Source of the DNA: CAVOGJ01 sp963700865
GTDB lineage: Bacteria > Planctomycetota > Planctomycetia > Pirellulales > Pirellulaceae
Direction: 5' to 3'
Length of the DNA: 64,000 bases
Assembly: GCA_963700865.1 (NCBI GenBank)
Contig: CAVOZC010000023.1
Location: forward strand, 186,001 to 250,000
Shown: positions 47,001 through 56,900 of the stretch, in pieces
Numbering within the stretch: position 1 is the first letter of the stretch
Layout of the letters: each line of letters begins with the position of its first letter
The notes under the pieces: model-generated
Seen by the model: the letters and a program-made list of their open reading frames with translations, nothing else
Told to the model about the DNA's origin: nothing
The model's database searches: none
Made by a program: the position numbers and the translations under genes

Positions 47001-48763
47001 ACCCGCACGTAATAGGTGCTGGCCCCCGATTCCGGCAGCACGACCCGCATGCCGGGGTCGCGAGCGTTGATCGAGTAATGGTCGGTCGTGTAGTAACCCG
47101 TCTTGCTCAGGTTCCGCGCGTTGACATTCGGTCGCTCCGGATCGGTATTGTTGAACGGAGCGGATTCCGTCGCGGAACTCACGCTCCGCGCCAGCACAAA
47201 CCCGTCCGCCGTCACCAGTTCTACCACCGCGTCCAGATCATTGGTCGTTTGATCAATGTCCAGCCACACCTCGGTACCACCCGCGCCCCGGAAACTGTAA
47301 ACATCCTGGTCCCGATTGCTGCCCAAGGTGCCGTGGACGTCGAATCCCAACCGCAGGTTGTCGTCTCCCGATTTCTCATTGGGTGCCAGGGAGCCGAGAA
47401 ATTGAGCGTTGTCGGTAAAGCCGTTGTCGCGAGGATTGTTCGGGTCACCAAAGTTGATGTCGGTGGCCTCGTACTCCACGATCGTGTCGAGGTTGCGATC
47501 ATTGCTGAAGGGCAGGATCCGCACGCTTCGCCAGTCACCCGCCGTGGCCGGTCGGAACGAATTCTCGAACACCCGCAACTGGGGTTGCCCGTCGGGAGTC
47601 AGTCCGGCACCCACCGTATTGTCAAATGCCGACGTGAGCACCACCGGGAAATTCGGATGTCCCACGATCTGAATCGCTCCGCCGATCCGATCGTCAATAT
47701 CCAGCTCCCGTCCCGTGGCCGTGAAACCGGCCGTGTCGCCGGAGAGCTTCACGACGAGACTTTGCGTGGGGCTGCTTTCCAGCCGCAGGCCGCCAAACGT
47801 GTGGAAATTGGGCACATTGATCTCTTCAAAGAGCAAATGCACGATGTCGGTGTCGTCCCAGACCGATTCGGTCGTCAGGGTGGCTCCCCGCACTTCCATT
47901 CCGTTCGCATCATTGCCGCCAATCCGATTGCCCCGCACCAGAGGACCCTGATTGTCCAGGTCGTCCCCCTTGCGTTCCGAGAAACCGGTCGTACGGCCGC
48001 CGTCCACGATGCGTTCCCAGTTGAGGGCATTGGCGTCAATGCTGATCGCGGACGCGGCCGGCTCGTTCCCCAGGGACACCGTGCCTTCGATGACATTGTC
48101 CACGATGATCGGCTGCGCATGACGGACGAAAATCGCGGCCGATGCGTTGGGCGTTCTGCCAAAGCGAGACGCCGGGGCTTGTCCGCCGGTCCCACCCGCA
48201 TTGTCGATCAGACGAGAATTGGTCAGCCGCAATTCGGCTTGATGGACTTCGATCGGGTTAAACGCCGCGAAGCTGCCTTGCAGCGGCACCGAACCGCCGG
48301 CAAACGTGATCAGCGCACGGTCGATGCTGCCACTCGACACAAAACCCAGATAGATGCCGCCCCAATCCCCGGCCGCGGCGCGGGAGGTGGCACCGTCGGA
48401 AGTCGTATCGAACGACCCCGAACCGCCGTAGCGATCATCGAAGAGCGAGGTGAAGACAATTTCCTTGCTATCGGTGCCTTCGGCAATCAGCTGAGCCCCC
48501 AGGCCGACTTCGATCACCGCATCGTCCAGTTTCACGACCACGCCCGGATCGATCCGCAGGCGGGCGTCCGGTCGGGCGATCAGCACGCCTTCCTCGGGCG
48601 TCGGCAATACGTTGGCCTCGTCCAGCAGCGCATTGCCCGACTGCCCCCTGATTTGCAGATTCTGCGACAACACGTGGGGGATGTCGGTGTCGTCCCAGCG
48701 TCCGCTGACCGTCATCGAACGCAGCGCCCCCCGCGGGGGTATCGATGCGAATGAAAAGGCCAT
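43712..48763 (-). CDS. Central piece of giant surface protein A
   Basis: Coherent from about 48735 to 43890 (about 1,610 residues). It opens with MTVSGRWDDTDIPHVLSQNL, a beta-helix segment shared with protein B. It then has PPC-like modules (VYSFRGAGGTEVWLDIDQTT, TYYVRVRSNNNVSDGSYQLQ, VDWYQFDVIYEDTRNFGDYA). A propeller-like stretch (GNFGTGVGDIAMREDGRLFS, GTVTGIAFIGDSLFAV) follows, then a lectin-like beta region (FVYFNYLLETQGDNGIGSRS) and further beta-helix repeats. There is no catalytic motif. It is an exported, repetitive, likely adhesive or structural region. The N-terminal join is at the C run 48727-48732, which seems one base too long. Confidence 0.75.
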   Translation of the reverse strand: MAFSFASIPPRGALRSMTVSGRWDDTDIPHVLSQNLQIRGQSGNALLDEANVLPTPEEGVLIARPDARLRIDPGVVVKLDDAVIEVGLGAQLIAEGTDSKEIVFTSLFDDRYGGSGSFDTTSDGATSRAAAGDWGGIYLGFVSSGSIDRALITFAGGSVPLQGSFAAFNPIEVHQAELRLTNSRLIDNAGGTGGQAPASRFGRTPNASAAIFVRHAQPIIVDNVIEGTVSLGNEPAASAISIDANALNWERIVDGGRTTGFSERKGDDLDNQGPLVRGNRIGGNDANGMEVRGATLTTESVWDDTDIVHLLFEEINVPNFHTFGGLRLESSPTQSLVVKLSGDTAGFTATGRELDIDDRIGGAIQIVGHPNFPVVLTSAFDNTVGAGLTPDGQPQLRVFENSFRPATAGDWRSVRILPFSNDRNLDTIVEYEATDINFGDPNNPRDNGFTDNAQFLGSLAPNEKSGDDNLRLGFDVHGTLGSNRDQDVYSFRGAGGTEVWLDIDQTTNDLDAVVELVTADGFVLARSVSSATESAPFNNTDPERPNVNARNLSKTGYYTTDHYSINARDPGMRVVLPESGASTYYVRVRSNNNVSDGSYQLQLRLREVDEVPGSTVKFADIRYATNGVELFGVPAHSPLLGETAEAVGTDVDNNEFANAQLIGNVLDSDRAAISIAGLLSSSTDVDWYQFDVIYEDTRNFGDYASVTLDLDYADGASRPNASIAVYNELGDLVAFGNNSNLSDDLSAPAEGADVDDLTRGSFGTGDAMIGPMSLKTGTYHVAVFSDANIPREMSNQFLDLQTPEEVHRSLPNDAVDRVAVDRGNGAGPLLAGAVPLTLNEVKVFISTENSQLRTANAYTGVAEYNVGNFGTGVGDIAMREDGRLFSLSLGNSDETSGNAIEINTSDATLVPDFEADDGIMTYFLNEDDPENPTAEEADVGVQFNALTFGAFVPFDPMVPDVGETNNFWGVGDLGDTGLNGPTYSENILYRFDKNTFVADPTDPIRTDGEDAEFPFDGAFTQIIERGRINTMAGGGPGGTVTGIAFIGDSLFAVSDAGGLFRVDNPDEDGPTLGTGITTTYVTSSSALTGTPFSGLAAGPIGTEDGLYSNILFGIDENGGLHAFDTRGVPQPIFEGDVSTVQTGYAGANGIAFSTYQTNLWHTLSGLDSDRFGDAGHGIVIPITEIPDGGSQGPPNQVDTVQQQGGPSFYFGSSNTQPGTRNGDVLNSYDFPGGARGSLVTSPFDLSNYDSADEPFVYFNYLLETQGDNGIGSRSMSDSFRVYLLDDAGTYHLLATNNSDRAFTNSEYSADPTRNPAGYGRVQELFDYIDEAHLHDDDYVPPDVWRQARIPLREFAGQSDLQLRFDFSTEGGMNNMELPADRFGNYEGNPTGLADNNHEGVYVDDLIIGFAERGELVTGSHRSEPGFADVRPVPTIVNNPAVRDNQILRGDYQLEIRRSREYDVQQVMDTNDRLTQGYSIVARPASQLQRGDFFVLSNGLQSFTFEFLEAGQLPSIPGAISVPYQPGASQTAVAQSLVNAINVAGKQAGLGITAGFVRGVSTVIDLHGDVVILENPGRLAASQQWDDVGDTNRVREQGQIVISSNYIRDAAEYGIRTEAGVRDDDGRQQSADGPRHQLYRSPTRSNWRPVPHWSTTLSSAVVREASCWRGMSCPERRLPHRLPA

Positions 48764-51653
48764 TGAAACTGTTGTCGAGCAGCGTATTCCCGTAAATCGC
48801 CGGACCGACGCGGGTGTAGTCCGAGGTGAACGCTACCGTCTGGTACTCTGGGGCGTGGAAGTTGGTCTCGGCAAAACTGTCCGGCGTGGCCGCAATGGCC
48901 GCATCGGCGCTATCGATAATCGTGTTGAACGTGGCCGTCAGCCGTACGTTGCGCATTTCAAGAGGCGCGATTACCTGGCTCAACGATTCGATACTCACCG
49001 AGCCACCGGCGTTGGACATGCGGGCATAATTCACGCTGTTCAGGAAGATCGATTGATCCTCGTAATTGAATCGGCCCGCATTCTGGTCGGCGATGCCGGT
49101 GAACAGCAGACCTCCCCAATCCCCCGCGCGAGGCACGGTCGACAGGCCGTTGCTGTCGCCGCCGAGGGTGTCGTCCTGGAACGAACCCAGATAGACGTCA
49201 TGGTCGGGAGTACCCAGGACCTGCACGGCCGCGCCGCTGCGATCGACGCCCGATGAAGTGCTACCCGCGATGATCGCCGAGTTACGGAACTTCATGACCG
49301 CGCCCCCGTCGATCATCAACGTCACTCCCTTCTTGACGTCGATCCGCGAGCCATCGGCCAGCACGCTCCCGAACACATCCCGTCCCACCACATAGGGTAG
49401 ATTGTCACCGACCGTGGACAGGTCACCATCGGCGCCGCCGTTCCCCACGACCCGCACGATGTCGCCGGCGCTGGCGGCCGCCAGCGCCTGGTCAATCTCG
49501 GTGAAATCACCGCCTCCCGCCTTGTCGACGATGATCGTGTCTTCGGGACGCGTCACCCGAAACCAGAAATTGTGAGCCCCGCCCGCCACGCCATCGTTGT
49601 CTCCGTCGAGAGGCTGGGAGGTCGTCGGTGTGAATTGGGGCCCGGCCCCCAAGCTGTCGATGCGGTCGCGAATCTGTTGCGAGGGGCCGAGATCCGCACG
49701 GTGCGTGATCCGCAGTTCATATTTTCCCTGGCTCGTCCCGCCGGCTCCGGAATTCGGCAGCAACGGGTTGTATTCGGTATTGCCGGTCGACGAGACTCCC
49801 ACGTAGTACGTGCCCGCCTCCAGGGACAACTCGACGAACGAGTCCTCACTGAAGTAGTCATCATTGCTGGCGATCTGCTCGCGCCCCGAGCCGGTTTCCC
49901 GCCACAGTGTCAGGTGCGAATCGAGCAAGCTCGAATTTGGCAACCGCTCGGCAAACGTCTCGATCGTGGTGACGCCAGCCGACGCCAATTCAAAGCGGTA
50001 GAGGTCGACGTCGTTGCTCTCGGGACGGAACAGATACTGCAGATGCGTGATGTCATGGTCACCCGGAAAGGTCGGTTCGACATTCGCACCGTCCTGCGTC
50101 GGATCGGAACCCATGACCGTCAGTGCCGGCAGGTCATCCGTGGGGCCAATGCCCAAGATAAAGCCGACGCCTTCCATCGCGGTTCCGAACCAACTGGGTT
50201 TCGCTTCATCCTGCGCCGCGAATTCATCGGACCAGTTTTCCGCCGCGTCCATGATCACCAGGCCATTCTGCAATCCACCCCCGGCGGAGAAAATCGAGCC
50301 CCCCGGTCCGGTGTCGATGAAGGGGTTCAGCGCCCGCATATCGCCGGTCACGATCGTAAAGCCCAGGTCCGCCGTTTCGACGAATTGCACACCGCCGTAG
50401 TAGCTGTAGAGTTCGATGACCTGCCGCGCCAATTGCTTCTGGTTTTCGGTGATCAGATTCTGCAGGTCGTTGCCGTTGGGATCCTGGCCGTAGATGTCTT
50501 TAAAGTTGTACAGCACCGTGGTGGCGCCCGGATTGAAATCGGCGGCAAAGCCTCCCAGTCGAAAGTGCGACTCGATGGGGATGTCACGATGTCCCGGCTC
50601 GTCGATCGCTCCCGGGTAAGGGAGTGGAGCCACCCGCGTGTCGATGGCGGACGAAACGATCACCCCCCGCGCGAAGATATCGCCCAATTCCCGGGCCGTG
50701 GCAAAGTGGTCCCCGGGATCGGTCGTCGGGGTCACGCGATCCGGAACGTTGTTGAGTGGTACCGCCGGATCGATGCCGACCTGCAGCCGATACGTACCCG
50801 TGCCGTCCAAACGGTCGATTCCCGGCAAGTCGTTGTCGAGTTCATCCAGATTGCTGGCAAACGTGAGTACCGATCGATGGGTGAGCGGGTCGTAATCGAC
50901 GAGCAGCGGGAAATGCACCACGTCATCTGTGTCGGTCACCGAATCGAACGTACCGTTGAACTCGTTGGTGTGTCCGGTGAAGCGGAGCTGATAGAACTCG
51001 GGGTTCTCCGCCGACGCCTCGTCGAGCGGGTCATTGTTGAAGTAGACGACAATCTGGTCGAGGCGTTGCGAGATGCTGCCATCCGGGTTGCGCACCGTCG
51101 GTTGTGGCACGACCGACACGACCTGGGCTCCCAGATCCAGTCGGAAGAGGCGTTGATAATCCTGCAGTCCATCCTGGTTGGGATCGGCATCGAACACATC
51201 GCCTTCGGTATTCCGCAGGGGCGTGGCACCCTTGCCGGTGATCCGCAACTGGTAGATGTTGTCCGGCAGCGTTTCGGCGAACCGCATCACGATTTCATTG
51301 GGCATCTCGCCGCGACCGATAAAGCCGGGCTGCACGATGATGTCGTCGCCGGTACCTAACTGGCGGTCCTGGCCACCATGTACCAGGCTGATCCCGCCGA
51401 GGGAACTGGGCTGAGTCGCGATGATCTGGTCGGCGTCAAACCGCAGGGTCATCTGGCGGGGAGCCGTGTTCTCGATGTCGGCCAGCAGCGAGCCGTCGTC
51501 GACCGCAACGGCTTGCAGAAACGGATTGGTGGCCAGCACCATCCGCTGCTCAAGCGACTCGATTTCCAGCACTTGCTTCCGCTTCAATCTGCGGGCTCGC
51601 CGGCGTTGAAGGCTCTTGGTGACACGAGTGCCGCGCTGCTTGGACTTGCTCAT
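48468..51653 (-). CDS. N-terminal piece of giant surface protein A: LEPR-XLL motif and degenerate metalloprotease-like domain
   Basis: The protein begins with a very basic stretch and the LEPR-XLL-like IESLEQRMVLATNPF. Ig-like or beta modules follow, then a metzincin-shaped domain (QVIELYSYYGGVQFVETADL, FTIVTGDMRALN). Its zinc site is lost (AMEGVGFILGIGPT near residue 491). A PPC domain (VDLYRFELASAGVTTIETFA, LEAGTYYVGVSSTG) and beta-helix repeats come next. Coherence ends at about 48735. With the other three pieces the whole protein A runs 51653 to 40919, about 3,580 residues. It is a tandem paralogue of protein B. Confidence 0.8.
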   Translation of the reverse strand: MSKSKQRGTRVTKSLQRRRARRLKRKQVLEIESLEQRMVLATNPFLQAVAVDDGSLLADIENTAPRQMTLRFDADQIIATQPSSLGGISLVHGGQDRQLGTGDDIIVQPGFIGRGEMPNEIVMRFAETLPDNIYQLRITGKGATPLRNTEGDVFDADPNQDGLQDYQRLFRLDLGAQVVSVVPQPTVRNPDGSISQRLDQIVVYFNNDPLDEASAENPEFYQLRFTGHTNEFNGTFDSVTDTDDVVHFPLLVDYDPLTHRSVLTFASNLDELDNDLPGIDRLDGTGTYRLQVGIDPAVPLNNVPDRVTPTTDPGDHFATARELGDIFARGVIVSSAIDTRVAPLPYPGAIDEPGHRDIPIESHFRLGGFAADFNPGATTVLYNFKDIYGQDPNGNDLQNLITENQKQLARQVIELYSYYGGVQFVETADLGFTIVTGDMRALNPFIDTGPGGSIFSAGGGLQNGLVIMDAAENWSDEFAAQDEAKPSWFGTAMEGVGFILGIGPTDDLPALTVMGSDPTQDGANVEPTFPGDHDITHLQYLFRPESNDVDLYRFELASAGVTTIETFAERLPNSSLLDSHLTLWRETGSGREQIASNDDYFSEDSFVELSLEAGTYYVGVSSTGNTEYNPLLPNSGAGGTSQGKYELRITHRADLGPSQQIRDRIDSLGAGPQFTPTTSQPLDGDNDGVAGGAHNFWFRVTRPEDTIIVDKAGGGDFTEIDQALAAASAGDIVRVVGNGGADGDLSTVGDNLPYVVGRDVFGSVLADGSRIDVKKGVTLMIDGGAVMKFRNSAIIAGSTSSGVDRSGAAVQVLGTPDHDVYLGSFQDDTLGGDSNGLSTVPRAGDWGGLLFTGIADQNAGRFNYEDQSIFLNSVNYARMSNAGGSVSIESLSQVIAPLEMRNVRLTATFNTIIDSADAAIAATPDSFAETNFHAPEYQTVAFTSDYTRVGPAIYGNTLLDNSFNGLFIRIDTPAGGAAFDDGQRTLGRHRHPPRVVAESANQGAVGQCAAGRGQRIADARGRRADRPTGRPPADRSGRGRETGRCGDRSRPGGSADCRRHR

Positions 51654-51840
51654 AGGATTCTCGCCTGAACCTCTTGCCTGCTGACCCGCCGGCTCCTGAT
51701 GTTCGGCTCATGCAGCCAAACCGCGCGGCAGATCAATCGTTGAATTCTCACTTCCGTTTTCAACCCGCTCTTCTTCTTGTTCTTCTTGCTGGTTTCGCAC
51801 CTGCTGCCCCTGCGGCCTACGGCAGCGCGACTAAATGTCC
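51654..51840. other. Intergenic region between giant proteins A and B
   Basis: This 187-base gap separates the tandem paralogues, both on the minus strand. It should contain the promoter or leader of protein A. A pyrimidine-rich plus-strand stretch (CTCTTCTTCTTGTTCTTCTTGC near 51767-51788) means purine-rich mRNA upstream of A. The AGG-type ribosome site is not distinct. Confidence 0.35.
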
Positions 51841-53955
51841 TTAAGGATTCATTCTCCGACTATTTGCCAGGGCGTCCAGCAAGGTGCCATCCAGCAGATC
51901 GGGCTCGTCGTCCGCCAGGTTGGAGAACGCCAATTCGATCGCCGAGGACAGGGCCGCCCGAGGTCGGGCCGCATCCGCCTCGCTCTCCCGTTCCATGCCC
52001 CAGGTACCCCCGCCCACCGCGACCGCCGAGAGGGCAGCCGTCGGGGTATTGAGCTGATTAATCACCAGCAGCGCGTCGAGCGGCGAGACAAAGCCGTCGC
52101 CGTTGACATCCAGGTAAGGTGGAGCAAACCCGGCCGGAGGTACGGCGGGCAACTCGCCCGTGGTGGGATCGCTCACGACCGGTTCGTTCAGTTCGTTGAT
52201 CACCAAGAGGGCGTCCAGCGGTGCGACCTCGCCGTTCGTATCCACGTCAAATGGATTGTCGGGATTTCGCCACGGATTTTCGCCGATCGTGATCGCATAG
52301 TCCTCGACCTCTCCATCGATCGCGGCTCCGGTCGGCGTCGCAATCGGCAGGCTGCTGAAGCGGAACCGCGCGAACGAGGTGCCGAGTTCCGCATCGCCGG
52401 GTACGTTGATGCCCTCCAGCACGTTGGCACCGGCCACCACCAGGGTGCCGTTGAGGATCTGTTCGCCCGCGTCATCCCAGTCACCGTCGGCGTTCCAGTC
52501 GATCCAGCCGCTCAAGCGGCCTTCACCCGTGGCGGTGACCGTGATCGACGCGGCAGCTCCACGCTGGAACGAGCTTGGCAGCTCGACGCCGTCATCGCCG
52601 AAGTCGGCGGTCGCCGTGGCGTTTACGTTGGCATCGGCCTCGACCGTAATGAAGGCGCCCAGGTTGTAGCCATCGACAAAGGCGTGCGAGGCACCATCAT
52701 CGATCTTCTTCGAAGGATAGGAGGCCGGGGCGTCGCCATAATCGAGCCCCGCGTTGATGGAGATCACGAACTGGGTCGTACCATCCGCGCGATTGGGCCG
52801 CAACGGGTTGTTGGCTCGGTCCCGGATGCCTGCCGCGCCGCCGATCAGTTGCACCTCGTAGGTGGCTCCTCCCGTCCACACGCCGGCCACGGGAATGATC
52901 CGCAACCGATCGTTGGTCTGGTCGTAGGTCAGGAAGTAATCGGTCCCATCGACCAGCACCTCTTCATCTCGGCGGACAATGACTGCCTGTGAGGTAACCG
53001 TCGCGTCGTCGACACCACTGCCAAACGTCGGATTCGCGAGGCTGGCCCCGTCGGTCAGTCGGATCTCGAAGCGGGTGAGGATTTCTCCCAGGACGGCCAC
53101 CGAATTCAGGCCCGAATCCTGGTCGATCCCCTGGGCGTCGTTATCGAGCGGATCGGTCAACGTGGCGGTCGGTCCGACAAAGTCGGCTCGCTCCAGCGCC
53201 CCTCGGTCCTTGAACACGTTGCTGCCCAACCCATTCGGCGGCTCGACGAGCGGATCGTCGACTCTCAAGATGCCGATCGCGTCGACATTCGGTGCCTCGA
53301 TCGAGGCGGGTTCGATGCCGGCAGGTTCCAAGACATCCACCAGATACTCGCGTTCCGCCAGGAAATCGAGTGAACTGTCGATGGCTCGTGAGCCTTGCGC
53401 CAGGAAGTAGTTCCCCGCCGCGCCGTCGACGAAGAGCGGCGCCGTATCGGCCAGCGAAATGGCAAAGTCGCCGGCGCCGATCCGCAGACCGTTGTTGTTG
53501 TTCCCCTGATAGATCGTGGCTCCCACGATGGTGGGTCGCCGACCCAGGTAGTCGGTCCCCGATTTGTCCACATCGCGATGATACAGTGGGGCGTCTTGCC
53601 CATCATCGGGATTGTTGGGTCCACCAAATAAGCCGTTGTAAGTCGCTCCATAATTTGCGATGGACAGGTTCTGGATGTCCGATTGGATGACCATGAACGG
53701 ACCCATGCTGAACTGGCTCACCGGTACTTCGGTGCCGATAAACGTCCGCCGCTGAGCATTCGAGTCATTCGCCGAGAAGTCCGAACGGATTCCAACATCG
53801 TAGTTGGAAATGATGTTGTTCAGCAGGGTCGGACTGGCGTTGTCTTCAATCACCACGCCGACATCACCCACGCCATTGCCAAACCTGTCTCCGCCGCGAC
53901 CCACCAGCGTGTTGTTGACGATGCGAGCATAGGGGACCGCGGCCTGCTGCGGCAA
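51841..53955 (-). CDS. C-terminal piece of giant surface protein B: GEVED and dockerin
   Basis: Coherent from the join near 53955 (PQQAAVPYARIVNNTLVG). It includes beta-helix turns and strand-rich modules (YEVQLIGGAAGIRDRANNPL). One GEVED module follows (WIDWNADGDWDDAGEQIL to GEVEDYAI). The dockerin has two motifs (DVDTNGEVAPLDALLVINEL, DVNGDGFVSPLDALLVINQL). The end is an acidic tail with DEPDLLDGTLLDALANSRR. It joins the N-terminal piece across an AAAA run at 53954-53957 (TTTT in the gene), which seems one base too long. It corresponds to the C-terminal part of protein A, but with one GEVED instead of three. Confidence 0.8.
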   Translation of the reverse strand: MPQQAAVPYARIVNNTLVGRGGDRFGNGVGDVGVVIEDNASPTLLNNIISNYDVGIRSDFSANDSNAQRRTFIGTEVPVSQFSMGPFMVIQSDIQNLSIANYGATYNGLFGGPNNPDDGQDAPLYHRDVDKSGTDYLGRRPTIVGATIYQGNNNNGLRIGAGDFAISLADTAPLFVDGAAGNYFLAQGSRAIDSSLDFLAEREYLVDVLEPAGIEPASIEAPNVDAIGILRVDDPLVEPPNGLGSNVFKDRGALERADFVGPTATLTDPLDNDAQGIDQDSGLNSVAVLGEILTRFEIRLTDGASLANPTFGSGVDDATVTSQAVIVRRDEEVLVDGTDYFLTYDQTNDRLRIIPVAGVWTGGATYEVQLIGGAAGIRDRANNPLRPNRADGTTQFVISINAGLDYGDAPASYPSKKIDDGASHAFVDGYNLGAFITVEADANVNATATADFGDDGVELPSSFQRGAAASITVTATGEGRLSGWIDWNADGDWDDAGEQILNGTLVVAGANVLEGINVPGDAELGTSFARFRFSSLPIATPTGAAIDGEVEDYAITIGENPWRNPDNPFDVDTNGEVAPLDALLVINELNEPVVSDPTTGELPAVPPAGFAPPYLDVNGDGFVSPLDALLVINQLNTPTAALSAVAVGGGTWGMERESEADAARPRAALSSAIELAFSNLADDEPDLLDGTLLDALANSRRMNP

Positions 53956-56900
53956 AATGAGCCGTAATGGGTGGCACGTCCGCGTCAGGCGGGAAGAAGG
54001 CTTCCCGGATGACCGCGCCGGCAGGAATGTCGGGCATGCCGATGTGCGCCGTGCCTTCGATGAAGATCAATTCCGGCCGGCCATACGAGAGCGTCTCGGT
54101 GGTCGATTCGCCTGTCAGGAAGGTCTCCGACACGAACGACTGATCCCGGGACGTCTGATAGGCCTTGATGTCCAGATTAGACAGTTGCAAGGCATGGACA
54201 ATCTCTGCCCGCAAATTCCGCGCGGTCGTGGGTGGATTTGCGTTGTAATTGTAGAGTTCGTTGTTAAGTGTTGGGATGTCGTTCATTCGATCGCCATCAA
54301 AACGAATCGGGATGAAACCCGGATCGGTCGTCCCGTCGAGCGTGAACTGGAACGTCTCCCGCTGGCCTTGGTAATCCCAGATCGTGAATTGAGCCCGGTT
54401 CAAGTCGTCCGGTTCGAAATCGTTGGAACTCGTGCTATCGGCCGCAAAGAGGAGGTCCAGGTCGTAGACGTCCAAAATGATGCCGTTGGGGTTGCCCTGC
54501 ATGCGGATACCGCCATCAAAGCCTCCCGCGATGACGTTGTTCGAGATGGTCATGCCGGGTAGCACGCGTTCTTCGTTGAGTCCCGGCAAGGCCCGTGGCA
54601 CACCGGTGGTGGTGGTAAACTCGCCCACATTGAATTGACCATGTTGCGTGCGGGCGCTGTCGAAGAAACGGGAGTTGGGGTTCTCGAAGTCCACTTCGGC
54701 CAGGTCCGTGCCGTAGTTGAGTTGCTCCCTGCGTGCATCCGTCACCGAGATGCCAAACGTGCGCGAATTGAGGATGGCGTTGTTTGAGATCAACAACTGA
54801 CCTTGGATCCGCTCGCGATTCTGGTCGGTGCTGACCGAACTGTCCGCGTCGGCAGTGGGGGCAAAGCGGATTTCCAGTTGATACTCGCCTTCCGTGATGG
54901 CATTGAACGGGGCATCCGGATTGAACGCGTGGGTCGGTGGAACTTCCTGCTGGACGTCGGCGGTGGCGTCGATCGCGAGACCGCGGTTCGAATCACCGGG
55001 GACGGCATCCACAAAAATGTCATTGCCTTCCTGTCGCGCCGTGGCAACCAGGCCCGGAATGACGTCCGCCGAGGACACCGCGACGTAGTACGCACCCGCC
55101 GTCATCGTCACGGGCCCGATGAATGGGTCTTCCCCGCCAAACGACCCACCGGTCAAGGTATTGGTGGAACCCACGGTCAGTACGAGGTCGTCGGCAATGC
55201 TGGAAGCCTCACCGTAGTAGATCAATTCGGGCACGATGTCCGCGAAGAGCCGCACATTGTTGGGGGTGAGCGTCGGGTCTTGCAGGCTGGCAAACGTCTC
55301 GGCGTAGACGGCGATCACGGTATCGGGGCCGCCGATGCCATCGGCAAAATCGACGTCGAAGACGACGTTGTAGCGGGTCGACTGCCGATCCGTGGGATTG
55401 ATTTCGAACCGATACCAGTCAACGTCGGCCGTACCAAAGAACCCGCCGCCACTCAGGCGACCAGATACCGACACGGCTCCCTGACGCGTGTTCGACAGGT
55501 TTCCCAACTCCTGGGCACTCATTTCAAACGGCAAGGCCGCCCCGGGGGCTACCTTGGAAAAGTCGGCGTAGCGAGTGGTGAGATCCTCGCCGTCGCTAAT
55601 GGAAACCACCGTGTATTCGGTGAAATAGTCATTCAGGCTCTCATCCTCCACCTGCTCGCCCACCAGGGGCGAATCGGAAGGGGGCCCGGAGATCTTGACG
55701 CCGGTTTCAGCGTAGCGGATTTCGGAAAATTGGATGGCCGTGCCAGGAACCTCGTCTCGCTCGCGGAGCCGTAACTGCAACTCGTAGCGGCCTTGCGACG
55801 CGCCGTTGTGGCTGGTCACGCGGACGAAGTAGGTGCTCTCCAGCCCTACGGGTCCGGGCAAGGTGACCTTCATACCCGCATCCAGGTCGTTGACCGTGAA
55901 CAAGTCGACCGCGTCCAATGGCCCCGCCGCGCCGACCAACAGGCCAGGATTGGCGGTTTCCGCCACGGAATTGTCCGAGCCAGCGAGGACGGTGCCATTC
56001 GAGGCAATCAATTCCACCACGGTGTCCAGGGTCGAACTCGTCTGGTCGATATCCAACCACACCTCCGTGCCGGCCTGGGCCCGGAAACTGTACACATCGG
56101 CATCGGTGTTATTGCTCAACGACCCATGGATCTCGAAGCCCAGACGCAATTTCTCGTTGCCCGCGTTGCGATCCGGGGCCAGCGTCCCCAGCGGCTGGGC
56201 CGAAGCCGGTAGTCGGTTGATATCGAGGTCTTCCTCGCCCTCGGTGACGTATTCGACGTTGCCGTCGTACGACAATTCCTCAATGCGGATGCCGGCCCAA
56301 TCACCAGGAGTGCCGCCGACCACGTCGTAGCCAATCGAATCAAACGCCAGCCGGTCGGCTTCGCTGATGTTGATCACCATGCCCTGGGTTGTCACCGTCG
56401 AATCGTTGGTTTGGATGATTTCGTCGCGCAGCCACGATGCCTGGTCCATGACTCCAATCGTGTCGAAGTGGAGCAATTCTCCATCACGGAAAAATTGATC
56501 ATCACGCCAGCGATTGGCGAAGATGTCATTCAATTCGTCAGTTTGGCGGCCAAAGTCGTAGCCCGTCCCGATGGGGATGTCGCCGATGGCGATTCCCTCG
56601 AACGGATAACCGCGATAGTCCAGATCGCCGCCCGCATAAAAGACTTGCTCGCCCAACTGCGGATCAAGCAGCCGTGCACTCCCGGCAAAGTCGGTACCGC
56701 CCTCGCCAGGCGCGAAGCGGAACAGGTCGAGCGGAGTGAGAGCTACATCGATCGTCTGACCCGTCGCCGGTGGGTTCTGCAGATTGGCGATCACCGTTTC
56801 GAGACTCGTCTGGAAACCCAGGATCTCGCCGATCTGGGCCAGCATCTGCGTCTGGAAGTCCTCGCGGTAATTCTTCAGACCGTCGGTGCGATCAAAGTCG

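Noticed and set aside
46856..48754. 632-residue plus-strand reading frame antisense to giant protein A
   Set aside because: It is the complement of coherent beta-helix/PPC coding sequence, shows no domain, and is rich in Arg/His/Val typical of shadow frames in GC-rich DNA. The same applies to 58124-59764, 60236-61480 and 61654-62868.
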